From the NCBI GenBank assembly GCA_944359735.1, contig CALVTA010000032.1, positions 1 to 13,604 on the forward strand: a stretch of 13,604 nucleotides of DNA, given 5' to 3'. The stretch is from an uncultured Bacilli bacterium (GTDB taxonomy: Bacteria > Bacillota_I > Bacilli_A > RF39 > UBA660). Shown in pieces: positions 1 to 6,377 of the stretch. Under the pieces are notes generated by a model. It saw only the letters and a program-made list of their open reading frames with translations, was not told where the DNA came from and searched no databases. The translations under genes and the position numbers were made by a program. Numbering within the stretch: position 1 is the stretch's first letter; each line of letters begins with the position of its first letter.

Positions 1-1037
1 GAAGCATCAAAGCCTCCATTTGCCCATATCAAACCTCTAATTTGTGGAGACTGATAAGAACTATAAGCACCTATATTAAAGTAGTTATAAATACCACTAT
101 ATGTCTTACCATTACCACAAGAATTAAGAGCATTCCAACTATTAGGATTACTTGCATAACCTAAATTATTTAAACAACTATTATCAACTGAGAAAGTAAA
201 ACTACCTCCTGTTGTAGAAATACTATCAATACTACCTTTTTCTTGCCTAATCCTACTAGCAAGATATACTGGACTAACATTATAAGTTTTAGCAGTATTC
301 ATTAGGATATTTAAGTATTCATTAGTATTTAAGAAAGTTCCACTAGTAACCCCTCTTACAGCAGCTTCTGTTTGAATAGATGAATTATACTTTAAGTTTT
401 CAAACATAAAGATATATTCTTCTGATAAAAAATTTCTAGGATCCAAATAATAAGATACTGTATCTCTACTAGCTACATACCAACCTGGTTCTATCTGTTG
501 ATATACCCCATTTTGATAATATGGCCATTCTTTACTTCTTAAAGTCTCATCAGTTCCATCTACTAAACTAATCTCTCCATAACTCTCATTAGTTACCGCT
601 TCATCAAAAGAAATACCAATAAATATAGGAGTAAATATCCAGTTAGGATGCTTCTCATGTATTGCCTTTAAATAAGGTAAATAACTCTCTTTAAATCCTT
701 TACTTAACATTTCCTTTTCAAAATCCCCATTAAGATCTACATCAGCGACATCTATAACTGCCTGATCACTTGAACAAATATATCCTTCTAAATCATTATA
801 TCTAACCTTATACCAAGCATTTTTACAACCATAACCACTATCTCCATCAATACTAATTACATCAACTTTAGTACCTGCTACTAACACTCCATCAGTAACA
901 CCGCCAACTAATTCACCGCCTGGTTTTTCTCTAAAATATTTATTAGTATTTAACACTATATAAGTCTTAGCATTAACAACAGGAATAAAAGTAAAGAGCA
1001 TAACAAAGATGAGTAAAATACTAACCAACTTCTTCAT
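1..1037 (-). CDS. Secreted SH3-domain N-acetylglucosaminidase (GH73-like wall hydrolase), 3' end beyond window
   Basis: About 345 codons are visible from the ATG at 1037; the gene runs off the left edge with no stop, so the C-terminus is missing. Residues 1-23 are a signal peptide (MKK, hydrophobic core, cleavage near VNA-K). Residues ~25-95 look like a bacterial SH3 domain. Residues ~128-220 carry the HPNW, WYVASR and YYLDPRNFL...IFMFE motifs typical of Firmicutes SH3/glucosaminidase proteins. A glucosaminidase domain follows, with SRIRQE (E266 is the probable catalytic acid) and NYFNIGA at 318-324. The family cleaves the glycan strands of peptidoglycan outside the membrane, acting in wall turnover or daughter-cell separation. 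The start is supported by an AGGAG site about 10 bp upstream. It is divergent from the LCP gene, giving a wall-related pair. The family call is firm; the precise bond cut and the missing C-terminal part are unknown. Confidence 0.88.
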   Translation of the reverse strand, partial: MKKLVSILLIFVMLFTFIPVVNAKTYIVLNTNKYFREKPGGELVGGVTDGVLVAGTKVDVISIDGDSGYGCKNAWYKVRYNDLEGYICSSDQAVIDVADVDLNGDFEKEMLSKGFKESYLPYLKAIHEKHPNWIFTPIFIGISFDEAVTNESYGEISLVDGTDETLRSKEWPYYQNGVYQQIEPGWYVASRDTVSYYLDPRNFLSEEYIFMFENLKYNSSIQTEAAVRGVTSGTFLNTNEYLNILMNTAKTYNVSPVYLASRIRQEKGSIDSISTTGGSFTFSVDNSCLNNLGYASNPNSWNALNSCGNGKTYSGIYNYFNIGAYSSYQSPQIRGLIWANGGFDA

Positions 1038-1066
1038 ACACTATCAACTCCTATTCTTCTATTTAC

Positions 1067-1075
1067 ATTATAACA
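1067..1075 (-). promoter_or_regulatory. Extended -10 promoter for the glucosaminidase gene
   Basis: On the minus strand this reads TGTTATAAT, a consensus -10 hexamer preceded by the TGn extension. The expected start of transcription near 1060 gives a leader of about 22 nt containing the AGGAG ribosome site. No good -35 hexamer lies 16-18 bp upstream, which is usual for extended -10 promoters. A TTGACG sits farther upstream on this strand (1115-1120), but the hexamer at the right distance from it is poor. Confidence 0.55.
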
Positions 1076-1148
1076 GAATATTCTACAAATTTCTCTAAAA
1101 AAGACACAAATAACCGTCAACTTTACAATACAAACAAAAGTACAGTGG

Positions 1149-1177
1149 TTGAAAGATAATAAAATATAGTCTATAAT
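1149..1177 (+). promoter_or_regulatory. Sigma-A promoter of the LCP gene (TTGAAA-17-TATAAT)
   Basis: TTGAAA at 1149-1154 and TATAAT at 1172-1177 are separated by exactly 17 bp, a near-consensus housekeeping promoter. The predicted start near 1184 leaves about 30 nt of leader before the ATG at 1216. The -10 box is inside a perfect 12-bp palindrome (CTATAATTATAG, 1171-1182) that could be an operator or simply a symmetric -10. Confidence 0.72.
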
Positions 1178-1203
1178 TATAGGGTACAATTTTTTATTTA
1201 CGT

Positions 1204-1208
1204 GGAGG
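1204..1208 (+). promoter_or_regulatory. Ribosome binding site of the LCP gene
   Basis: GGAGG lies 7 nt before ATG 1216 but only 4 nt before the in-frame TTG at 1213, so it favours the ATG as start. Confidence 0.75.
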
Positions 1209-1215
1209 TCATTTG

Positions 1216-3228
1216 ATGAGAAAGAATAAAGAGAAAAACGAAGAAAAAAAAGATAAGAAAAATAAAAAATGTAGGTTATGGCTTTTAATAGTAAGTATTA
1301 TTGTTATATTAAGTAATCTATTTGCCATATATAATATCCTGTTATTAGGACCGATTGAAGAAGTAATAAGATATATTATTATAGGAATATTCGTTATTTT
1401 AGATTTAGTAATTATTTTTAAGGTTAGATCTAAAAGACGACATAAAGAAAAGAAAGCAAGACTTCTTACCTTCTTTTTAATACTTTATTTAATTATAAAC
1501 TGTGCCATCAGCGGCTTAATAATGTATGCTTATGGTACACTTTCTAGTATTAATAGAGATACTGTTACCTACTCTAGTAGTTTAATAGTACCTTCTACAA
1601 GTGAAATAGAAAATGTAAAAGACTTAAAAGATAATACAATAGGAATACTTTCTGATGAAGCATCTCCTGAAGGAAATATTATTCCAAATGAAGTTATTGA
1701 TGAAAATAATTTAAAAGATAATAACGAAATAGTAGATTATGAAGATTATTTCTCTATGATGGCTGATTTATACGAAGGTGAAATTGATGCTTTATTTGCC
1801 CCAACTGACTACCCTTCTATGTTTACTAGTATTGAAACATATGAAAATATCACTGATGAAACAAAAATTATTTTAACTCAAGAAAAAAAGATGAAAAAAG
1901 CTAGTACTAGTAATAGAGAAACATCATCAGCCGGTAAATCCGTAACTGAACCATTTACAATTTTATTAATGGGTGTTGATTCTGCTGAAGAAGGACTTTC
2001 CAAAAACACAGTTGCTAATGGTGATAGTTTAATTCTAATTACATTTAATCCTAATACATTAAACGCAACAATGCTAAGTATACCTAGAGATAGTTATGTG
2101 CCTATAGCATGTTGGAGTGGCACTCCAGAAAACAAAATTACACACGCTGCAGCCTATGGCACTGATTGTATGATGAGTACCATTGAAAATTACTTTGATA
2201 TTACAATTGACTACTACGCTAAAATAAACTTCAAAGGATTAGTTACTCTTGTTGACACACTTGGAGGAATAACTGTTGAAGTACCACAAGATTTATGTAC
2301 TGACAATTCTAACCGTGAAGGTGAAGTTTGTATAAATGAAGGAATTCAAACCTTAAATGGTGAACAAGCCTTAGTACTTACAAGAAACAGAAAACAACTA
2401 GCGGCAGGAGATTTAGATCGTGGATTAAATCAACAACTAGTTATTCAAGGTATTTTAAACAAAGTTAAAGATTTAAAAAATATTAATCAGGTTATGGAAG
2501 TATTAAACACAGTTACTAATAACCTTGACACAAACTTTACTGAACAACAAATTTTATCATTTTATGATATTGCCAAAGATATAATGAATAATGCTTTACA
2601 AAAAGATGATGCCGATCTAATTAATATTGAGCAACTATATTTAGATGGTACAGGCCAAATGATTTATGACGAAAGAAGTAGATTAGTATTATGGAATTAT
2701 GTTCCAAATACAGCAAGTCGTGATGATATTATAGAAGCTATGAAAATCAATCTTGAAGAAAAAGAACCAGAAATGATCAAAGAATTCTCATTCTCCATCA
2801 ATGATGAAGATTATGAAAAAACTATCACAGGCACTGGTCCATACAAAAAAACATTTACTTATGATTTATTACCTGATTTTACAGGAGACAGTGAAAGTCA
2901 AGCAAGAAGCTATGCCAATGCACATGGTATTAGTGTCACATTTAAAGGAAGTGGTAGTTACGTTGTTAGCCAAAGTTATCCTGCTAACAAAAGAATAGAT
3001 TTAATAAGTGGTAGTGTAGTATTAACATTATCAGGTGGTAGTAACAACAATAGCAGCAACAATAATAATAGTAATAACAGCAATAATAACACAAACACTA
3101 ATCCAATCATTCCAGACACCGAACCTGAAGAACCTACAGAACCAGAAGTTCCTACAACACCTGAAGAACCTACAGAACCAGAAGTCCCTATAATTCCGGA
3201 AGAACCATCTGAACAACCAGATGAATAA
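1216..3228 (+). CDS. LCP (LytR-CpsA-Psr) family protein with N-terminal SBP-like and C-terminal PASTA-like domains
   Basis: This is a 670-residue membrane-anchored protein. A Lys-rich N-terminus is followed by three TM helices (~21-44, 51-70, 83-106). Residues ~118-222 resemble part of a periplasmic binding domain (VKDLKDNTIGIL, then a LYEGEIDALFAP segment). The LCP core at ~247-415 has FTILLMGVDS, GDSLILITFNP, SIPRDSY, NKITHAAAYG, DTLGGITVEVP, LNGEQALVLTRNR and DLDRGLNQQ, including the Asp and Arg residues that bind the polyprenyl-pyrophosphate substrate in the family. A PASTA-like module occupies ~551-606, then an Asn/Ser linker and a Pro/Glu tail. LCP enzymes transfer undecaprenyl-linked glycopolymers onto peptidoglycan. 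ATG 1216 was chosen over TTG 1213 because GGAGG at 1204-1208 then has 7-bp spacing. LCP is certain; the flanking domains are less so. Confidence 0.92.
   Translation: MRKNKEKNEEKKDKKNKKCRLWLLIVSIIVILSNLFAIYNILLLGPIEEVIRYIIIGIFVILDLVIIFKVRSKRRHKEKKARLLTFFLILYLIINCAISGLIMYAYGTLSSINRDTVTYSSSLIVPSTSEIENVKDLKDNTIGILSDEASPEGNIIPNEVIDENNLKDNNEIVDYEDYFSMMADLYEGEIDALFAPTDYPSMFTSIETYENITDETKIILTQEKKMKKASTSNRETSSAGKSVTEPFTILLMGVDSAEEGLSKNTVANGDSLILITFNPNTLNATMLSIPRDSYVPIACWSGTPENKITHAAAYGTDCMMSTIENYFDITIDYYAKINFKGLVTLVDTLGGITVEVPQDLCTDNSNREGEVCINEGIQTLNGEQALVLTRNRKQLAAGDLDRGLNQQLVIQGILNKVKDLKNINQVMEVLNTVTNNLDTNFTEQQILSFYDIAKDIMNNALQKDDADLINIEQLYLDGTGQMIYDERSRLVLWNYVPNTASRDDIIEAMKINLEEKEPEMIKEFSFSINDEDYEKTITGTGPYKKTFTYDLLPDFTGDSESQARSYANAHGISVTFKGSGSYVVSQSYPANKRIDLISGSVVLTLSGGSNNNSSNNNNSNNSNNNTNTNPIIPDTEPEEPTEPEVPTTPEEPTEPEVPIIPEEPSEQPDE
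3043..3225 (+). repeat. Low-complexity tail: AAY triplet tract plus a 36-bp-period Pro/Glu repeat
   Basis: Positions 3043-3102 encode an almost pure Asn/Ser/Thr run made of AAC/AAT/AGC/AGT/ACA triplets. Two 30-bp units encoding PEEPTEPEVP follow at 3124-3153 and 3160-3189; they differ at one base (gtt versus gtc) and are joined by six bases (acaaca). A third degenerate unit reads PEEPSEQP. Such tails commonly span or sit in the cell wall. The near-identical DNA points to recent duplication and possible length variation between strains. Confidence 0.85.
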
Positions 3229-3257
3229 AGAGATAAGCAAACAAGCTTATCTCTTTT
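3227..3257 (+). terminator. Rho-independent terminator of the LCP gene, probably shared with the convergent ylbL-like gene
   Basis: AGAGATAAGC (3229-3238) pairs perfectly with GCTTATCTCT (3245-3254) around a 6-nt loop, and TTTT then a CC-interrupted T run follows on the plus strand. Two more A-T pairs extend the stem. It lies between the stops of two convergent genes. On the minus strand the tail is a weaker TTTATT, so bidirectional use is likely but less efficient. Confidence 0.85.
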
Positions 3258-3261
3258 CCTT

Positions 3262-4281
3262 TCAAGAATTTAAATTTTCTAAATACTCTACTGCTTCATC
3301 AAAAGTACCTATCGCTTTAATATCAATATCATAATTATTCTTCTCTTTTTCTTTTAAAGCTTCTTTATAATTATCTCCCTTAGGAACTAAAAACAAATCT
3401 GCTCCTGCTTTAATCGCTCCATTCAATTTATATTTAACACCTCCGATTTCCCCTACCGTACCATCAGAACTAATAGTACCAGTACCGACTATCTTTAAAC
3501 CATTAGTTAAATCACCCATAGTCAATTTATCATAAATAGCAAGAGTCAACATTAATCCACCACTAGGACCTCCTTCACTATCTTTAAACTTAAGTTCCAA
3601 TTTAGGATCTGTCTCAAACTCATAAATAGTACTAACAGAAATACCAGTTAACTTAGTATTATTAGAAATTTTAATTGTAGCATCAACTTCTTTTTTTTCA
3701 TTATCTCTAATAACAGTTACTTTTAAAGTATCGCCTTTATTATATTTATTAATCTCTTCAGTATAATCTGTTAATTCATCTATCTTCTTTCCATTAACAG
3801 AAACTAACTCATCTCCTACTCTTAAGCCATTAGCCTCCTTATTATCTACATAAATAACATAAAAATGTTTATTTTTAATCTCAAAATCTCTATTAGCTTT
3901 ATTATATGCTAACATAATAGCAGTTTGATTAGCATTTTCCAAATATACTTTATTTCTAAACATTATATCTTCATTACTTTCATCTTCATCCAACTCTACG
4001 TTCTCCTTTTTCTCAACATCATAAGAAGGAATAATATTACCTAAAATGAAAGAAGCAACATTACCCTCTAATTCTCTTACGTAAGCGAAATTAAGACTAC
4101 CTTCACTTTTAGAACCATTATCTATTTCTACTCTATCATCAATATCAATAGTACCTCCTCCAGCATAAATATAATAAGGCAAAGGAAAAGTAAGTACAAA
4201 ATAACATATTAATAAAAAGATAATACTTTTATAATTTTCTTTCATAAATTTTTTAAACTTCAAATAAACTTTATTAAACAT
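3262..4281 (-). CDS. ylbL: PDZ-domain Lon-type membrane protease (YlbL-like)
   Basis: A 339-residue protein. Residues ~18-38 form one TM anchor, which places the rest outside the cell. A PDZ domain lies at ~134-205 (VIYVDNKEANGLRVGDELVS). The C-terminal Lon protease fold has GGPSGGLM with Ser240 and GEIGGVKYK with Lys283. Their spacing of 43 residues equals that of the Ser-Lys catalytic dyad in Lon. Bacillus YlbL has the same anchor-PDZ-Lon order. The ATG at 4281 was chosen because AAGGA lies 8 nt upstream and because longer versions would run through the promoter and into the divergent gene. The stop is TGA, at the family's normal C-terminus. The substrate is unknown; the family probably trims membrane or wall-associated proteins. 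Confidence 0.9.
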   Translation of the reverse strand: MFNKVYLKFKKFMKENYKSIIFLLICYFVLTFPLPYYIYAGGGTIDIDDRVEIDNGSKSEGSLNFAYVRELEGNVASFILGNIIPSYDVEKKENVELDEDESNEDIMFRNKVYLENANQTAIMLAYNKANRDFEIKNKHFYVIYVDNKEANGLRVGDELVSVNGKKIDELTDYTEEINKYNKGDTLKVTVIRDNEKKEVDATIKISNNTKLTGISVSTIYEFETDPKLELKFKDSEGGPSGGLMLTLAIYDKLTMGDLTNGLKIVGTGTISSDGTVGEIGGVKYKLNGAIKAGADLFLVPKGDNYKEALKEKEKNNYDIDIKAIGTFDEAVEYLENLNS

Positions 4282-4296
4282 AACATCAGTCCTTAC

Positions 4297-4302
4297 TATA
4301 AC
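4297..4302 (+). promoter_or_regulatory. Possible -10 box for the ylbJ-like gene
   Basis: TATAAC on the plus strand directly abuts the minus-strand TATAAT of the ylbL-like promoter, so one 12-bp AT block could open in both directions. Transcription would start near 4309, leaving about 18 nt before ATG 4327 with an AGAAGG ribosome site. The -35 region (TTAAAC at 4274-4279) is weak. Confidence 0.38.
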
Positions 4303-4331
4303 ATTATACCAAAAGAAGGTAATTTTATGAA
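4303..4331 (-). promoter_or_regulatory. Promoter of the ylbL-like gene (TTCATA-17-TGGTATAAT)
   Basis: On the minus strand TATAAT (4308-4303) carries a TGn extension, and TTCATA (4331-4326) lies 17 bp upstream. The predicted start near 4296 gives a short leader of about 15 nt holding the AAGGA site. The -35 hexamer overlaps the start codon of the divergent ylbJ-like gene (4327). Confidence 0.62.
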
Positions 4332-5238
4332 AAGAAAATATCAAGAATTATTAGCAGTACTAATAATATTATTTATCTATTTAGGTATTTTTTTAAAACC
4401 ATCTCTAATTATAGAAAGTGGTATTTCTAGTATTAATCTTTTTAAAAACAAACTATTTCCTTCTATCTTCCCTTTTTTTGTCTTGGCTTCATTATTACTA
4501 GAACTAGGTCTTGCTGATAAAATTAGTCATAAATTAGATTTTATCTTTAAAAGGCTATTTCATATTGAAGGAAACAGTGCCTTTATAATACTGGTCAGTA
4601 TAATTTCAGGTTTCCCTAGTGGTTCTAAATATATTGCTATTGCTTACAAAGAAAAATGTATAGATAAAAACACTGCTAACTATCTGCTAACTTTTACTCA
4701 TTTTGCCAATCCACTATTCGTTCTTGGAACTTGTGGACTCATTTTAAATGATTTATCACTTGCCTATAAAATTCTCATAATTCAAATTCTTGCTAATATA
4801 ATTCTTGGTATTATTCTAAGGCCCAAAAAAATAATATCTTCAAAAAGAAATTATAAGAATCATAACAGTTCATTTTTAGAAGCTCTACCAAAATCTATAA
4901 ATGATGCTATTAAACTACTATTATTTATGTTAGGTTCTATTACCTTCTTTATGTTCTTAAGCAAACTAATTACTTCTTTCTTATCTTTAAATGCTTTTTT
5001 TGAAACATTTATAACTGGAATACTAGATATGACTAGTGGTATTAGCCTTGTCTCTACTCTAAATATAAGTAACTATCTTAATGGTCTTATTATCCTTTCC
5101 TTTATTACTTTTGGTAGTTTCTCTGTTCATTTACAAGTTTTAAACAATATAAAAGAAGAAGATTTAGAATATAAATATTTCTTTATAGGCAGAATTATTG
5201 AAACAGCTATTGCACTTCTTCTTTACATATTAATTTAA
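4327..5238 (+). CDS. ylbJ: YlbJ-like polytopic membrane protein (nucleoside-recognition/Gate-type fold)
   Basis: A 303-residue, very hydrophobic protein with about eight TM segments. Family-like signatures are LFPSIFPFFVLASLLLELG (43-61), GNSAFIILVSIISGFPSGSK (82-101) and LTFTHFANPLFVLGTCG (121-137). These match the YlbJ/SpoIIIAF-unrelated sporulation membrane family and the wider Gate group. In Bacillus ylbJ is required for normal sporulation, but its transport role is not settled. Here it sits head-to-head with the YlbL-like protease, a neighbour in the Bacillus ylb cluster, which strengthens the call. The start ATG has AGAAGGT a few bases upstream. The stop TAA overlaps the stop of the convergent pseudopilin gene through a shared TTAA. 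A related homologue in a non-spore-former is equally possible. Confidence 0.8.
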   Translation: MKRKYQELLAVLIILFIYLGIFLKPSLIIESGISSINLFKNKLFPSIFPFFVLASLLLELGLADKISHKLDFIFKRLFHIEGNSAFIILVSIISGFPSGSKYIAIAYKEKCIDKNTANYLLTFTHFANPLFVLGTCGLILNDLSLAYKILIIQILANIILGIILRPKKIISSKRNYKNHNSSFLEALPKSINDAIKLLLFMLGSITFFMFLSKLITSFLSLNAFFETFITGILDMTSGISLVSTLNISNYLNGLIILSFITFGSFSVHLQVLNNIKEEDLEYKYFFIGRIIETAIALLLYILI

Positions 5239-5741
5239 TAAACATAATTAACAGGACAGCTGATCGTAAAAGAATAAGTTTCATCTTGAAAATTAGGATG
5301 ATTTAAAACAATTGTAATTATTAAATATCCATTAACAGCAGCAATATAATTTATATTAGATTCATCACTCAATACTAAATCAGCAATCCCAGGAATCTTG
5401 TAATCTATAACTTCTCCACTCTTTCCATAACTAATAACTCCCTCATCTGGTTTAATTGCAATAGTAGTAGTATAACTGCTAGGACTATCAAAAGATAGAT
5501 TAGCACTATATTTATCTTCACTAACACTAGTAACTTCAATCAAATGTCCTTTAATTAAATCATCTTGAATTACTTTTTGTAAATTATTACTAAAAGATAC
5601 CACTTCATTATTAATTGCCTCTATTTGTTCTCTATTACGATAATTTAAAATTAAATTATACATACTAACTACAATAGTTGAAACAATAATAAAACACACT
5701 AACAACTCAACAGAAGTAATTCCTCTTTTATTAAGTATCAT
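5235..5741 (-). CDS. Type IV pilin-like (pseudopilin) protein 2
   Basis: A 168-residue protein with a class III prepilin signal. The short basic leader MILNKRG is followed by the cleavage point and ITSVELLVCF, with Glu at mature position +5 (E12), then a hydrophobic helix to about residue 30. The remainder is a small soluble domain with predicted beta character. Prepilins are cut and N-methylated by a PilD-type peptidase and assembled into a filament by a GspE/PilB ATPase. ATG 5741 was preferred over GTG 5750 because AGGTG then lies 6 nt upstream; with GTG the AAAGGA would be only 3 nt away. The gene begins just inside the stop region of the preceding pseudopilin gene, so the two are co-transcribed and probably translationally coupled. 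The minor or major pilin role cannot be decided. Confidence 0.82.
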   Translation of the reverse strand: MILNKRGITSVELLVCFIIVSTIVVSMYNLILNYRNREQIEAINNEVVSFSNNLQKVIQDDLIKGHLIEVTSVSEDKYSANLSFDSPSSYTTTIAIKPDEGVISYGKSGEVIDYKIPGIADLVLSDESNINYIAAVNGYLIITIVLNHPNFQDETYSFTISCPVNYVY

Positions 5742-5750
5742 TACTATCAC

Positions 5751-6293
5751 CTATCCTTTAAACAGTTCTATATTTCCATATTTATAAATATCATTTGAAG
5801 TATACTCAATAATTACTCTATAATATCCTGTATCTGGAGTTTTACTTGTGTTTTTACTATAAGTAGGCAAATAAGAAATATATTCTCTAAAATCTCTGCT
5901 AAAATCTCTATTATCTTTAATAAAATCTTTAAATTTAACTGTAGAATAAGATGTTAAATATATTTTAGATATATTATTCATAGTTTTAAAAGAAGAACAG
6001 GAAGATATTCCATCTGAATTAGTATATAAATCACAATTACTAATATCAAGATATCCTACATTTTTAACTGTATTATAATTATCATCAGAAAGGCCCTTTA
6101 AAGCTATCATTCTTGCCCAATGAACTAAATATGTTGATTCTACTGTATCATAATTCTTATATCTTTCATATTCACCAATAAGAGGAAAAAAATTAGTATA
6201 AAGCAATGAAAAAATACCCATAATAAAAACACCAACAATTAACGTTTCTACTAACATAAATCCTTTTTTATTTACTGTTTTTGTCTTTTTCAT
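5751..6293 (-). CDS. Type IV pilin-like (pseudopilin) protein 1
   Basis: A 180-residue protein with leader MKKTKTVNKKG and then FMLVETLIVGVF. Cleavage would fall after Gly11, with Phe at +1 and the conserved Glu at +5 (E16), followed by a hydrophobic helix to about residue 33. The C-terminal domain is Tyr/Asn/Ser-rich with two Cys clusters (NCDLY and SCSSF). An AGAGGAG site lies 6 nt before the ATG. It is first in a two-gene unit with the second pseudopilin and is transcribed away from the secretion ATPase from a shared symmetric promoter. The size and N-terminus fit GspI/GspJ- or ComG-type minor pseudopilins; sequence alone does not assign it to one. Confidence 0.82.
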   Translation of the reverse strand: MKKTKTVNKKGFMLVETLIVGVFIMGIFSLLYTNFFPLIGEYERYKNYDTVESTYLVHWARMIALKGLSDDNYNTVKNVGYLDISNCDLYTNSDGISSCSSFKTMNNISKIYLTSYSTVKFKDFIKDNRDFSRDFREYISYLPTYSKNTSKTPDTGYYRVIIEYTSNDIYKYGNIELFKG

Positions 6294-6305
6294 TCTAAGC
6301 TCCTC

Positions 6306-6334
6306 TTGTAATTAAGTTATTCTTAATATATAAT
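6306..6334 (+). promoter_or_regulatory. Promoter of the pilus/secretion ATPase gene (TTGTAA-17-TATAAT)
   Basis: TTGTAA at 6306-6311 and TATAAT at 6329-6334 are 17 bp apart. The predicted start near 6341 gives about 37 nt of leader before the TTG start at 6378. The -10 is the left half of a 14-bp palindrome also used by the minus-strand promoter. Confidence 0.65.
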
Positions 6335-6336
6335 AT

Positions 6337-6365
6337 ATTATAGTAAAAGATTAGAATAAAGTAAA
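6337..6365 (-). promoter_or_regulatory. Promoter of the pseudopilin operon (TTTACT-17-TATAAT)
   Basis: On the minus strand TTTACT (6365-6360) and TATAAT (6342-6337) are 17 bp apart. The predicted start near 6330 leaves about 37 nt of leader before ATG 6293. The -10 box is the right half of the palindrome at 6329-6342. The -35 overlaps the beginning of the ATPase gene's ribosome site. Confidence 0.62.
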
Positions 6366-6369
6366 GGGG
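6363..6369 (+). promoter_or_regulatory. Ribosome binding site fixing a TTG start
   Basis: AAAGGGG followed by TTGAT closely tracks the ideal AAAGGAGGTGAT, and it ends 8 nt before TTG 6378. The next in-frame ATG (6393) would be too far away. Confidence 0.65.
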
Positions 6370-6377
6370 TTGATACT

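Noticed and set aside
1112..1156. Inverted GTCAAC / GTTGA arms between the divergent wall genes as a possible RNA element
   Set aside because: Only about five pairs flank a ~25-nt loop of unpaired AT-rich sequence; no riboswitch or T-box features were seen.
2801..3240. Short open frames at 2801-2998 (+) and 3031-3240 (-)
   Set aside because: They are out-of-frame or antisense readings of the LCP gene; the antisense one is a translation of the Asn and Pro/Glu repeats.
3262..3264. AT-rich, Mollicutes-like DNA might use the UGA=Trp code
   Set aside because: Trp is written TGG throughout, and the PDZ-Lon gene ends at a TGA exactly at the family's expected C-terminus. The standard code fits.
4282..4344. 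21-residue longer N-terminus for the PDZ-Lon protease
   Set aside because: It would read through a good promoter and overlap the divergent gene's start; the ATG at 4281 has a proper ribosome site and the TM anchor follows naturally.
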